From an uncultured Eubacterium sp. (GTDB lineage Bacteria > Bacillota > Clostridia > Lachnospirales > Lachnospiraceae): a stretch of DNA of 5,429 bases. Below the pieces are notes generated by a model, which saw nothing but the letters and a program-made list of their open reading frames with translations, was not told the origin of the DNA and did no database searches. Positions 1 through 4,861 of the stretch are shown piece by piece (within the stretch, counting starts at the first letter, position 1; each line of letters starts with the position of its first letter). Position numbers and translations under genes: made by a program. The stretch lies in the NCBI GenBank assembly GCA_946611445.1, contig CAMODP010000127.1, positions 1 through 5,429 of the forward strand, read 5' to 3'.

Positions 1-51
1 TGTGACCCTCTGCTTGTAAGGCAGATGCTCTCCCAGCTGAGCTAAGACCCC
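1..51 (-). tRNA. tRNA-Val (anticodon TAC), 3' part outside window
   Basis: Read on the minus strand from 51, the sequence folds as the first two thirds of a tRNA. It has a 7-nt acceptor 5' arm GGGGTCT, T8-A9, and a D arm GCTC/GAGC with a GG-containing loop. The anticodon arm TCTGC/GCAGA closes a CTTACAA loop, then the variable region begins. The anticodon is TAC (plus-strand bases 16-18), which reads valine codons. The T arm and the 3' acceptor strand lie beyond position 1, so their pairing cannot be checked. It has its own promoter just upstream. The identity is firm from the anticodon loop. Whether further tRNA genes follow in a cluster cannot be seen. Confidence 0.93.
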
Positions 52-80
52 ATATCGCGAGCTTCGCAACTCGCTTTGCT

Positions 81-110
81 ATTATACATCCCGGCTCTCA
101 TAAAAGTCAA
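81..110 (-). promoter_or_regulatory. Promoter of tRNA-Val, with A-rich UP-like stretch
   Basis: On the minus strand a perfect -10 box TATAAT (81-86) lies 18 nt from a -35 box TTGACT (105-110). Transcription should start near 74, leaving a leader of about 23 nt before the mature tRNA. That leader can form a small hairpin, GCGAG/CTCGC (57-61 with 70-74). Directly upstream of the -35 box (111-128) is an A-rich stretch with AAAAAA, resembling an UP element that binds the alpha subunit of RNA polymerase. This is what one expects of a highly expressed stable RNA gene. Confidence 0.85.
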
Positions 111-125
111 CACTTTTTTCAAAGC

Positions 126-145
126 TTTTGACACATTTTGACACC
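126..145. repeat. Tandem 10-bp repeat TTTTGACAC upstream of tRNA promoter
   Basis: TTTTGACAC occurs at 126-134 and again at 136-144, a period of 10 bp or about one helical turn. It lies 16 bp upstream of the tRNA-Val -35 box. The TTGACA within each copy is a -35-like hexamer on the plus strand, but no -10 box follows at the right distance. It may be an upstream protein-binding site or chance; no function is assigned. Confidence 0.5.
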
Positions 146-157
146 TTTATGCGGGCA

Positions 158-179
158 CCGCACAGTTTACGCTGTGCGG
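158..179 (-). terminator. Hairpin after the small membrane protein gene, possible weak terminator
   Basis: CCGCACAG (158-165) and CTGTGCGG (172-179) form a perfect 8-bp stem with a 6-nt loop. It starts 12 nt past the stop codon of the leftward gene ending at 192. The minus-strand sequence after it has no U run, so it is not a canonical intrinsic terminator. It may instead protect the 3' end or need Rho. Confidence 0.35.
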
Positions 180-191
180 CGCCGCTGCGGG

Positions 192-512
192 TCAATGGAA
201 ATAGCCGTCCCAGTAGCTGCAGGCGAGCCCGTGGGTTCCCCTGTTCTTGTAGGGGCACATATTACACCTGTTGGAGAAGCCCGCGTGCGGCGGGCGGATC
301 CCGAAATGGCACCTGGCGTTATGCCGGTGGCTCTCCCGGATCTGGTCCCCAATCACCATCTTTACGACGATTGTCATCATGGGAACCATGAGATTTCCCA
401 GTATAGCGCCGCAAAGGAGAACTTCCATCACCGAAAAGCGGATGCCGGTGCCGCCCGGGAACGCCACATACATCATGAAAACACCGATGATTGCCCTGAC
501 AATGTACTTCAT
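192..512 (-). CDS. Small membrane protein with Cys/His-rich C-terminal tail, unknown function
   Basis: This 106-residue protein starts at an ATG with a strong ribosome binding site, AAGGAGGA, 8 nt upstream, which makes the reading frame convincing. The N-terminal half is hydrophobic. One segment covers residues 3-20 and a second about 28-54, with a short Pro/Gly-rich turn (FPGGTG) between them. The C-terminal half is polar and rich in potential metal ligands: His62, His64, Cys68, His69, His76, Cys83, Cys86 (a CxxC pair), His94 and Cys98. I do not recognise the family. The sequence suggests a two-helix membrane protein whose tail could bind zinc or a redox metal, but that is inference. It is transcribed away from bioY from a shared 141-bp intergenic region, and the left half of the BirA-type palindrome lies 25-34 nt upstream of its ATG. 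No clear promoter of its own could be assigned. Another possibility is that the tail is a frame-shifted remnant of a longer gene. Confidence 0.75.
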   Translation of the reverse strand: MKYIVRAIIGVFMMYVAFPGGTGIRFSVMEVLLCGAILGNLMVPMMTIVVKMVIGDQIRESHRHNARCHFGIRPPHAGFSNRCNMCPYKNRGTHGLACSYWDGYFH

Positions 513-536
513 ACTCGTGCTCCTCCTTCATGTGGT

Positions 537-572
537 AATTGTTAACCATTCACATTTTTTAAGTTGACATTT
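537..572 (+). promoter_or_regulatory. Probable BirA (biotin repressor) operator
   Basis: AATTGTTAAC (537-546) and GTTGACATTT (563-572) are inverted half-sites separated by 16 nt and matching at 8 of 10 positions. The half-site sequence and wide spacing fit the known Gram-positive BirA signal, TTGTTAAC and its inverted copy about 14-16 nt apart. The right half-site contains the TTGACA -35 box of bioY, so bound BirA-biotinyl-AMP would block RNA polymerase. Position and family context agree with biotin-dependent repression of bioY. BirA itself is not in this window. The left half-site is close to the divergent small gene and may also affect it. Confidence 0.78.
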
Positions 573-593
573 GCCTGTCCCCTATGTTACGTT
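564..593 (+). promoter_or_regulatory. Putative bioY promoter
   Basis: A perfect -35 box TTGACA (564-569) is followed after 18 nt by a weak -10 candidate TACGTT (588-593). An alternative, TATGTT at 583-588, sits too close, with a 13-nt spacer. The -35 assignment is good and the -10 is uncertain. The -35 lies inside the right BirA half-site. Confidence 0.55.
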
Positions 594-635
594 ATGTCTG
601 CCGCCTCACGCAGGCCGGCAGTCTGACAAACATAG
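582..635 (+). repeat. Imperfect inverted repeat in the bioY leader
   Basis: CTATGTT (582-588) is exactly complementary to AACATAG (629-635). Nested between them is a hairpin, CTGCCG-CCT (598-606) with AGG-C-CGGCAG (612-621), carrying one bulged C. The inner hairpin would lie in the 5' untranslated leader. The left outer arm overlaps the -10 region, so the full structure may exist only as DNA or in a longer transcript. The ribosome binding site follows at 638-644. Confidence 0.5.
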
Positions 636-653
636 CAAGGGAGGATCTTCATT

Positions 654-1208
654 ATGAACACGGCTGCTAAAGCAGACAGTTCCATGCAGACAAGAGATAT
701 TGTTTTAATCGGCATTTTCGCGGCTCTGATCGCCATCTGTTCCTGGATCAGCATCCCGACGGCCGTCCCCTTTACCCTTCAAACCTTCGGCGTGTTTATG
801 GCCGTTGAAATACTTGGCGGCAAAAGAGGCACGCTGGCTGTCCTGGTGTATCTGCTGCTCGGTGCCGCAGGCCTTCCCGTTTTTGCCGGTTTTACCGGCG
901 GCATGGGCATTATCACGGGCTCTACCGGCGGTTACATTGTCGGCTTTCTCCTGGGTGCCGTTGTCATGTGGGCCATGGAAGCCCTGCTGCCGAAGCATCC
1001 GGCGGTCAGCGTGCTGTCGATGCTTGTCGGACTCCTTGTCTGCTATGCGCTCGGGACCGTCTGGTTTATGGTTGTCTATTCACGAAATAACGGCGCCGTC
1101 GGTCTGATGGCGGTGCTTGGCTGGTGCGTATTCCCGTTTATCATCCCGGATCTTATCAAGATTGCGCTGGCCTGGATTTTAAGCAGCCGGCTTCGGAAAT
1201 ATGCCTGA
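654..1208 (+). CDS. bioY: BioY, biotin-specific S component of an ECF transporter
   Basis: BioY binds biotin at the cell membrane and, with the shared EcfT and EcfAA' energy-coupling module, imports it. The 184 residues match the usual family length of about 180-200. After a short polar N-terminus there are about six hydrophobic segments. Family hallmarks are visible: TAVPFTLQTFGVFMA at 36-50, GGKRGT at 55-60, GLPVFAGFTGG at 73-83, the glycine-rich GSTGGYIVGF at 89-98, and an IPDLIKIALAW stretch near 164-174 before a basic C-terminal RLRKY. The ATG is supported by AGGGAGG about 9 nt upstream. No ecfA or ecfT is in view, so it probably works with a module encoded elsewhere, as usual for group II ECF systems. 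A BirA-type operator over its -35 box indicates repression when biotin is plentiful. The DUF1284 gene follows after 16 nt, probably co-transcribed. Confidence 0.95.
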   Translation: MNTAAKADSSMQTRDIVLIGIFAALIAICSWISIPTAVPFTLQTFGVFMAVEILGGKRGTLAVLVYLLLGAAGLPVFAGFTGGMGIITGSTGGYIVGFLLGAVVMWAMEALLPKHPAVSVLSMLVGLLVCYALGTVWFMVVYSRNNGAVGLMAVLGWCVFPFIIPDLIKIALAWILSSRLRKYA

Positions 1209-1224
1209 TACAGGGGAGCTTTCT

Positions 1225-1635
1225 ATGAATACGCATTCCCAGGATCCCACTCTTTCAGAGGGCAGCGTTTTGGTGCTGCGGGCACATCACGGGATGTGCC
1301 TCGCCTTTTTCCGCGGCGAAGGATACAGCGGAACGTTTACGGAACACATGGCAAAGATAAAAGCCTCACTGGACCGCAGCCCTGACCGGCTGCTGCGCGT
1401 AACCGCGCGTGCCGACGATATCTGCACCGCCTGCCCCAACCTGCATGACGGGGTCTGTGAAACCGCCCTGAAAACGGAGCGTTACGACCGGGCCGTGCTC
1501 GCCCGGTGTCATCTTGAAGAGGATACCCTGATCACCTGGCAGGAATTCTCCCGGCGCGTTGCGGAAAACATCCTGCAGGCCGGCAGGAGATCCGACATCT
1601 GTTCTGACTGCCAGTGGGACAGCCTCTGCCGGTAA
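1225..1635 (+). CDS. DUF1284 family Cys-rich protein, possible Fe-S or metal binding
   Basis: The sequence has the DUF1284 layout: an N-terminal LRAHHGMCLAFFRGEGYS (18-35), a conserved TEHM (39-42), then DDICTACPN (64-72) with Cys78, and Tyr87-Asp88. Eight cysteines (25, 67, 70, 78, 95, 126, 129, 135) include two CxxC pairs, C67/C70 and C126/C129, the latter followed by C135. That pattern would suit an iron-sulfur cluster or zinc, but the family has no established biochemical role that I know of. I prefer the ATG at 1225 (136 residues). It has AGGGGAG 6 nt upstream and leaves a 16-nt gap after bioY. An in-frame ATG at 1201 would overlap bioY and lacks such a site. The protein has no membrane segment and is probably cytoplasmic. 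Co-transcription with bioY hints at a link to biotin supply or to a biotin-using or Fe-S enzyme, which is inference from context only. Confidence 0.87.
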   Translation: MNTHSQDPTLSEGSVLVLRAHHGMCLAFFRGEGYSGTFTEHMAKIKASLDRSPDRLLRVTARADDICTACPNLHDGVCETALKTERYDRAVLARCHLEEDTLITWQEFSRRVAENILQAGRRSDICSDCQWDSLCR

Positions 1636-1725
1636 TGAACCGCTGACCTGTCCCCGTCGGAACGTGCTGTTTTGTTTACGCACATAGAATAGCATCTGCA
1701 AAATACCCTCTGTAAAATTCATGTT

Positions 1726-1759
1726 GCTGCCTGCCTTTCGCGGGCAGCTCCTTCTTTTT
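1726..1759 (+). terminator. Intrinsic terminator of the bioY operon
   Basis: GCTGCCTGC (1726-1734) pairs with GCGGGCAGC (1740-1748) through nine pairs including one G-U, with a CTTTC loop. It is followed by a U-rich tract ending in five Ts (1755-1759). It lies 90 nt past the DUF1284 stop, on the correct strand. Confidence 0.88.
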
Positions 1760-1766
1760 ACTCCTG

Positions 1767-1797
1767 CGGCAGACCCTCTGCCGGCCACGCCGCCGGC
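1767..1797. repeat. Overlapping GC-rich hairpins
   Basis: CGGCAGA (1767-1773) and TCTGCCG (1777-1783) form a perfect stem with a CCC loop. The overlapping GCCGGC (1780-1785) and GCCGGC (1792-1797) can form a second, mutually exclusive stem. They sit between the bioY terminator and the next promoter, in a 285-nt stretch (1636-1920) where I see no gene. Their CTGCCGG core recurs in hairpins near 600 and 4870. Confidence 0.5.
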
Positions 1798-1809
1798 CGG
1801 CCTCCGCCG

Positions 1810-1838
1810 TTGCAAATATACGGCCGCTATGGTACACT
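1810..1838 (+). promoter_or_regulatory. Extended -10 promoter of the 432-residue membrane protein gene
   Basis: TTGCAA (1810-1815) and TACACT (1833-1838) are separated by exactly 17 nt, and a TGG extended -10 motif directly precedes the -10 box. The start site would be near 1845, giving a leader of about 75 nt. Each hexamer matches consensus at four of six positions. Confidence 0.65.
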
Positions 1839-1920
1839 CTCAGCGGCATAACAGCCCTTCGCAGGCCCCTTCCGAACGTCCGCGCAGGGCAATTCTATTA
1901 CATTCCGGGAAAAATACATC

Positions 1921-3219
1921 ATGAAAAAAACGGCTCTTCGACTTTTGAATTTTATCTTACTGCCGGTTTTTGCAGCAGTTCTGGGGGCAGTGCTTCTGAC
2001 TGCCGTCTATATGCTTCCTGCAGGGAAAATACACCTGCATGTTTCGGAATCTGTGGAAACACTGGAGCGGGAGGGGGATTATCCGACCGTCCCCGGTATT
2101 TTTGAAACCCGTACCCAGCTGGACAACCTGACCGACTGCCTGATGCTGTACAAGGCGCTCTACCGCGGAAAAGGCACGCCGCTCTCCGACGCCATGAACA
2201 TTCCTTCCTACTATGTGAAGGGCACGGACAGGGAAGTCGATCTGCTCAAAATGAACCTTGAGCCAGCACAAAATAAAAAGCTTACGATCATGAACTATGC
2301 GCGTTACTGGCATGGTTATCTTCTGTTTTTAAAGCCGGCACTGCTGTTTTTCAACTATATGGAAATCCGCGGACTGCTGGCCATCTTCCAGCTCTCGCTC
2401 CTGGCGGTGACGGCGCTGCTGCTCTACAGGCGCTGCGGCGCAGCAGGCCTGCTGCCTCTGCTTGGCGCAGTACTTGTGATCAATCCCTTTGCCGCGGCGC
2501 TCAGCCTGCAGTACACCTGCACCTACGTGATTGCGCTGCTTGGCGCGGCCTCGATCGCCTGGCTTGGCGGCAGGACGCGGTGGCTGCCTTACATATTTCT
2601 GTGCATCGGGGTTCTGGAAGCCTTTTTTGACCTGCTGACCTATCCGTTGGTTTCGCTGGGACTTCCGCTCGGCGTTTATCTTATGGTTCGCGGCAGATCG
2701 GATGAGCCGGGCAGCGGCCTGACCGGCTCCCTGTTTTTGAGGGAGCTTTGCAGTATAGCCGGCTTTTCGGTTCTGTGGGTTTTCGGATATGGTTCTATGT
2801 GGGCGCTGAAATGGCTGACCGGTTCTCTCATCCTTCGCCGGAATGTGTTGGCCGACGCGATGAACGCGGTCGCTTTCCGGACCGGCGGCGAGTATGCCAA
2901 TCTTGATCTCAGCATAAAAAACGCGATCAATATAAACATGTGGCATATAAAAGGTTCCGTCCTGACGGTATTCCTGCTCCTGACCCTTGTGACCTGGACC
3001 GTGATCCTGTTTCTGCGGATCAGAAAGCATACACTGCGCATTGACGCCGCCGGCGCGCTCTGCGCGGCAGCCCTGGGCTTCTTTCCCATCGTGTGGTTTG
3101 CCGTCCTTCGCAATCATTCGGTCATCCACAACTATTTCACGTACAAAAACCTGGCGGTCAGCGTCCTTGCGTTTCCGCTGTTTCTGTACCGGTTGTTTCC
3201 CGGAAATTCCCGTCCATAA
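1921..3219 (+). CDS. Polytopic membrane protein, unknown function (GT-C-like layout)
   Basis: This 432-residue protein has an N-terminal membrane helix (about 9-31). A roughly 95-residue polar domain follows, probably outside the cell, and then a run of about eight hydrophobic segments from 133 to 424. The polar domain includes PTVPGIFETRTQLDNLTD (55-72). Its end carries NYARYWHGYLLFLKP (125-139), and later FDLLTYPLVSLGLPL (236-250) and NHSVIHNYFTYKN (398-410). These motifs look conserved: I associate them with uncharacterised Firmicutes membrane proteins rather than any named enzyme. One helix, one extracytoplasmic loop, then many helices is reminiscent of GT-C glycosyltransferases, with Asp237, His131, His399 and His403 as candidate functional residues. 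This is inference. The start at 1921 gives a typical MKK-led helix, but the ribosome binding site is poor (GGGA about 10 nt upstream), suggesting weak translation. It has its own promoter and ends at a bidirectional terminator, so it appears to be a single-gene unit. Confidence 0.85.
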   Translation: MKKTALRLLNFILLPVFAAVLGAVLLTAVYMLPAGKIHLHVSESVETLEREGDYPTVPGIFETRTQLDNLTDCLMLYKALYRGKGTPLSDAMNIPSYYVKGTDREVDLLKMNLEPAQNKKLTIMNYARYWHGYLLFLKPALLFFNYMEIRGLLAIFQLSLLAVTALLLYRRCGAAGLLPLLGAVLVINPFAAALSLQYTCTYVIALLGAASIAWLGGRTRWLPYIFLCIGVLEAFFDLLTYPLVSLGLPLGVYLMVRGRSDEPGSGLTGSLFLRELCSIAGFSVLWVFGYGSMWALKWLTGSLILRRNVLADAMNAVAFRTGGEYANLDLSIKNAININMWHIKGSVLTVFLLLTLVTWTVILFLRIRKHTLRIDAAGALCAAALGFFPIVWFAVLRNHSVIHNYFTYKNLAVSVLAFPLFLYRLFPGNSRP

Positions 3220-3234
3220 CCGGATGGGCAGGTC

Positions 3235-3254
3235 AAAGCCGCTCCTTCGGCTTT
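3235..3254 (+). other. Small hairpin downstream of the membrane protein gene
   Basis: AAAGCCG (3235-3241) pairs perfectly with CGGCTTT (3248-3254) around a 6-nt loop, 15 nt past the stop codon. No U run follows, so it probably only stabilises the 3' end ahead of the main terminator. Confidence 0.4.
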
Positions 3255-3268
3255 ATCGCACATAAAAC

Positions 3269-3315
3269 AAGCTCCCGACCGCCAGAAATTGGCAGCGGGA
3301 GCTTATCTTTTTCTT
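3269..3315. terminator. Bidirectional intrinsic terminator between convergent genes
   Basis: AAGCTCCCG (3269-3277) and CGGGAGCTT (3296-3304) form a perfect 9-bp stem, with an inner GCC/GGC pairing (3281-3283 with 3291-3293). On the plus strand it is followed by ATCTTTTTCTT. On the minus strand it is followed by GTTTTATG. It therefore can end both the rightward membrane protein gene (stop at 3219) and the leftward lipoprotein gene (stop at 3359). Confidence 0.9.
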
Positions 3316-3358
3316 CATATTGCGGCAGGCACCCTGGCATTCGGCCTGCGGACTGTTT

Positions 3359-3934
3359 TTACTGCCGGTCGTAACTTCCGGCCATCGGCGACTCCTCGCC
3401 GTCCGGGTTCTGGCTGCTCGTCACCGTGACAGTCACGGTGTCCCCGGACAGGGAGAAGATAATCTGATGGCTGTCCTCGCCCTCATACACCGCCTGCTGC
3501 CCGCTCACCGACGCGGATCCGGAGATGCCGGCATTCGCGAAGGCGAAGGATACCGAGTCGCCATTGTCCGTTATGGTGATGGATTCACCGGACGCGCTGT
3601 TGAAGGTGCCGCCCCAGCCAAGGTCGGTCACGGCATTTTCGTCAAAGGTCTCATCATCTGCCTGATTCTGGGCGTCATAAGTGGCCGACGGATCCACCTC
3701 CGCGCCTTCCTGGTCCTGGCTGCCCTGGTCCTGACTTCCCTGATCCTGGCTGCCCTGGTCCTGAGTTCCCTGATCCTGGGTTCCCTGATCCTGGCCGGCC
3801 TGGTCCTGACTTCCCTGATCCTGCGTGGCAGCGCCGCTGCCCGCACTTCCGGCTTCCGAGGTCTTCTTTCCGCAGGCGCCAAGGCACACGGCGCCAAGAA
3901 TTAACATGGCTATCAGTATACTCTTTCTCTTCAT
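3359..3934 (-). CDS. Lipoprotein with QDQGS repeat linker and beta-rich C-terminal domain
   Basis: The 191-residue product opens with a lipoprotein signal peptide: MKRK, a hydrophobic stretch at 5-19, and lipobox LGAC (18-21). Cys21 would be lipidated and anchor the protein on the outer face of the membrane. Residues 22-36 are Gly/Ser/Ala-rich. Residues 37-76 are eight five-residue repeats of the type QDQG-S/T, an acidic, flexible spacer. Residues 98-191 form a compact domain with alternating hydrophobic residues, including WGGTFNS, ESITITDNG, SVSFAFANAGISGSASVSG, IIFSLSG and TVTVTVTSS. This predicts a small beta-barrel or sandwich of the kind found in Clostridia lipoproteins. Function is not known. 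The ATG at 3934 has AGGAGAG 7 nt upstream; an ATG at 3941 lies in another frame and is too close to the site. A promoter is visible near 4030-4058, and a bidirectional terminator follows the gene. Confidence 0.9.
   Translation of the reverse strand: MKRKSILIAMLILGAVCLGACGKKTSEAGSAGSGAATQDQGSQDQAGQDQGTQDQGTQDQGSQDQGSQDQGSQDQEGAEVDPSATYDAQNQADDETFDENAVTDLGWGGTFNSASGESITITDNGDSVSFAFANAGISGSASVSGQQAVYEGEDSHQIIFSLSGDTVTVTVTSSQNPDGEESPMAGSYDRQ
3707..3826 (-). repeat. 15-bp coding minisatellite, eight units, in the lipoprotein gene
   Basis: Eight contiguous 15-bp units, consensus TCCCTGATCCTGGCT on the plus strand, encode the QDQG-S/T pentapeptides. Units differ mainly at the Asp codon (GAT or GAC) and the last residue (Ser, Thr, Ala or Gly). 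Pairs of units recur, suggesting growth by duplication of 30-bp blocks. The unit length is a multiple of three, so gain or loss keeps the frame and only changes spacer length. Confidence 0.93.
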
Positions 3935-4029
3935 GATTCATCTCTCCTGTTCATAACATCTCCGGCGAACGGCCGGTTTCCATTCAGCATCGTGATCGTC
4001 CCGGCAATATACTTTCCCGGACAGCAATC

Positions 4030-4058
4030 ATTCTATCATGCTTTCAGGAGGCTGTCAC
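4030..4058 (-). promoter_or_regulatory. Putative promoter of the lipoprotein gene
   Basis: On the minus strand, -35 GTGACA (4053-4058) and -10 TAGAAT (4030-4035) are separated by exactly 17 nt; each is one mismatch from consensus. The -35 box lies inside the last codons of the upstream gene. Transcription would start near 4023, giving a leader of about 90 nt that contains a 5-bp hairpin CCGGC/GCCGG (3962-3976). Confidence 0.65.
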
Positions 4059-4643
4059 AGGCTTCGCTGAATCTTCACAAAGATTAAGGATTTTCTTCTT
4101 TCTCTCCAGATGGGCCCGCATGAGCAGTTTCTGCGGATCGCCCTCGGAAGTCGGAAACAGTTCGTACACCGTCTCCCTGGACACAAACGGCCACACGGCA
4201 GGGTCCCGGTATGACTGGAAAGAATGCCACCAGTACCACTCGGGCCGCTCCGCAAGGCCTTCCTTCACAGCCTCAAAATGAAGGTCGATACACGCGTTCA
4301 GTGCTTCTCTTCCTCCCGCAACGCGCTCTGATTCCATGATCAGCGTATCTTCCTCCTCCATCAGTTTTCGCTCTTTCATGGTTTCCGTAAACTCCTCCGC
4401 GAACTGCTTCAGCCCGCGAAGCTGCATGGACCGCCTCGATGCGCGCAGCAGCACCAGCATGCGGAGCCGGTAGTCCAGCAGGCTGAACCCGCATACCTGG
4501 CAGCGGATTTTTGCGGCCCGCTCCCCCAGATTCTGTAACAGCAGATACTTGATAACTTCGTCAGAAAAGACAGGATGGTCAGAGCGCAGGACGATCATTT
4601 CGAAGTGCTGCGTTCCTCCCCTGGTAGTGTGAGAAAGTGCCAT
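4044..4643 (-). CDS. Diverged Y1 (IS200/REP-associated, RAYT-like) transposase homologue lacking catalytic residues
   Basis: The 199-residue sequence follows the order of the COG1943/RAYT Y1 transposases. GTQHFEMIVLRSDHPVFSDE (10-29) sits where YHV-x-RG...iF-dd is expected. GFSLLDYRLRMLVLL (52-66) stands for the LMDNHVHLLV core. DLHFEAVKEGLAERPEWYWW (120-139) plus HSFQSYRD (140-147) stands for IHLNPVRAGL..pe.YRWSSYraY. Both metal-binding histidines of the HUH motif are arginine here (Arg59, Arg61), and residues 66-136 contain no tyrosine, so the nucleophile is absent too (Phe81 or Ala82 in its place). Known family members nick single-stranded DNA; this one should not, but might still bind hairpins. 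The start at 4643 is chosen because GGGAGG lies 6 nt upstream and a promoter lies just beyond. A longer reading to 4763 would place that promoter inside the gene. The reading frame is intact, so it looks retained rather than decaying. The homology is by eye; a decayed relic is the alternative. Confidence 0.72.
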   Translation of the reverse strand: MALSHTTRGGTQHFEMIVLRSDHPVFSDEVIKYLLLQNLGERAAKIRCQVCGFSLLDYRLRMLVLLRASRRSMQLRGLKQFAEEFTETMKERKLMEEEDTLIMESERVAGGREALNACIDLHFEAVKEGLAERPEWYWWHSFQSYRDPAVWPFVSRETVYELFPTSEGDPQKLLMRAHLERKKKILNLCEDSAKPVTAS

Positions 4644-4686
4644 AGAACGCCTCCCGGATGTGATGTATATTTCGAAATGCAGAGCC

Positions 4687-4715
4687 ATTATACCAGAGCT
4701 ATATATACTTCGCAA
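4687..4715 (-). promoter_or_regulatory. Promoter of the transposase-like gene
   Basis: On the minus strand, TATAAT (4687-4692) with a TGG extended -10 motif lies 17 nt from TTGCGA (4710-4715). Transcription should start near 4680, about 37 nt before the ATG at 4643. The quality of this promoter supports the short start and suggests the gene is expressed. Confidence 0.82.
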
Positions 4716-4746
4716 CGTGCTTATACAAAATGAAACAAATCGTTGC
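4712..4746. repeat. Inverted repeat over the -35 box, possible operator
   Basis: GCAACG (4712-4717) and CGTTGC (4741-4746) are perfect inverted copies, 23 nt apart, and the left copy overlaps the -35 box of the transposase-like gene. The arms are short, so this may be chance; no regulator is identified. Confidence 0.3.
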
Positions 4747-4861
4747 ATTGTCACATATTGCATATGCGAACATCTGCAGGAGGCGCCGGAGGGGCAGGTT
4801 CCGATCGGATGGACAGACCAAAGCCGCCCGATGTACGTCCGGCCTTGTCGTGTAAATGAAT

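Noticed and set aside
1..60. tRNA-Val as an attachment site of a mobile element
   Set aside because: No integrase, no second copy of the tRNA 3' end and no element boundary are visible; the 3' end is outside the window.
62..71. Nine-base sequence CTTCGCAAC shared by the tRNA leader and the 4709-4717 region
   Set aside because: It lies in different positions relative to the two promoters and is short enough to be chance.
1201..1224. Earlier ATG at 1201 for the DUF1284 gene, overlapping bioY
   Set aside because: The ATG at 1225 has a well-placed AGGGGAG, and the extra eight residues do not look like the family.
1721..1924. 67-codon plus-strand open frame between the bioY operon and the membrane protein gene
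   Set aside because: It covers the terminator, GC-rich hairpins and a promoter, has no ribosome binding site and codes for a low-complexity Pro/Arg-rich sequence.
3320..3904. Plus-strand open frame of 194 codons with Leu/Ile/Val repeats opposite the lipoprotein gene
   Set aside because: It is the antisense reading of the QDQGS minisatellite, whose 15-bp period keeps several frames open. It has no ribosome binding site and runs through the bidirectional terminator region's neighbourhood without a promoter.
4644..4763. N-terminal extension of the transposase-like protein to an ATG at 4763
   Set aside because: The extension would contain the TATAAT promoter and has no ribosome binding site, whereas the ATG at 4643 has GGGAGG at good spacing and starts where family similarity begins.
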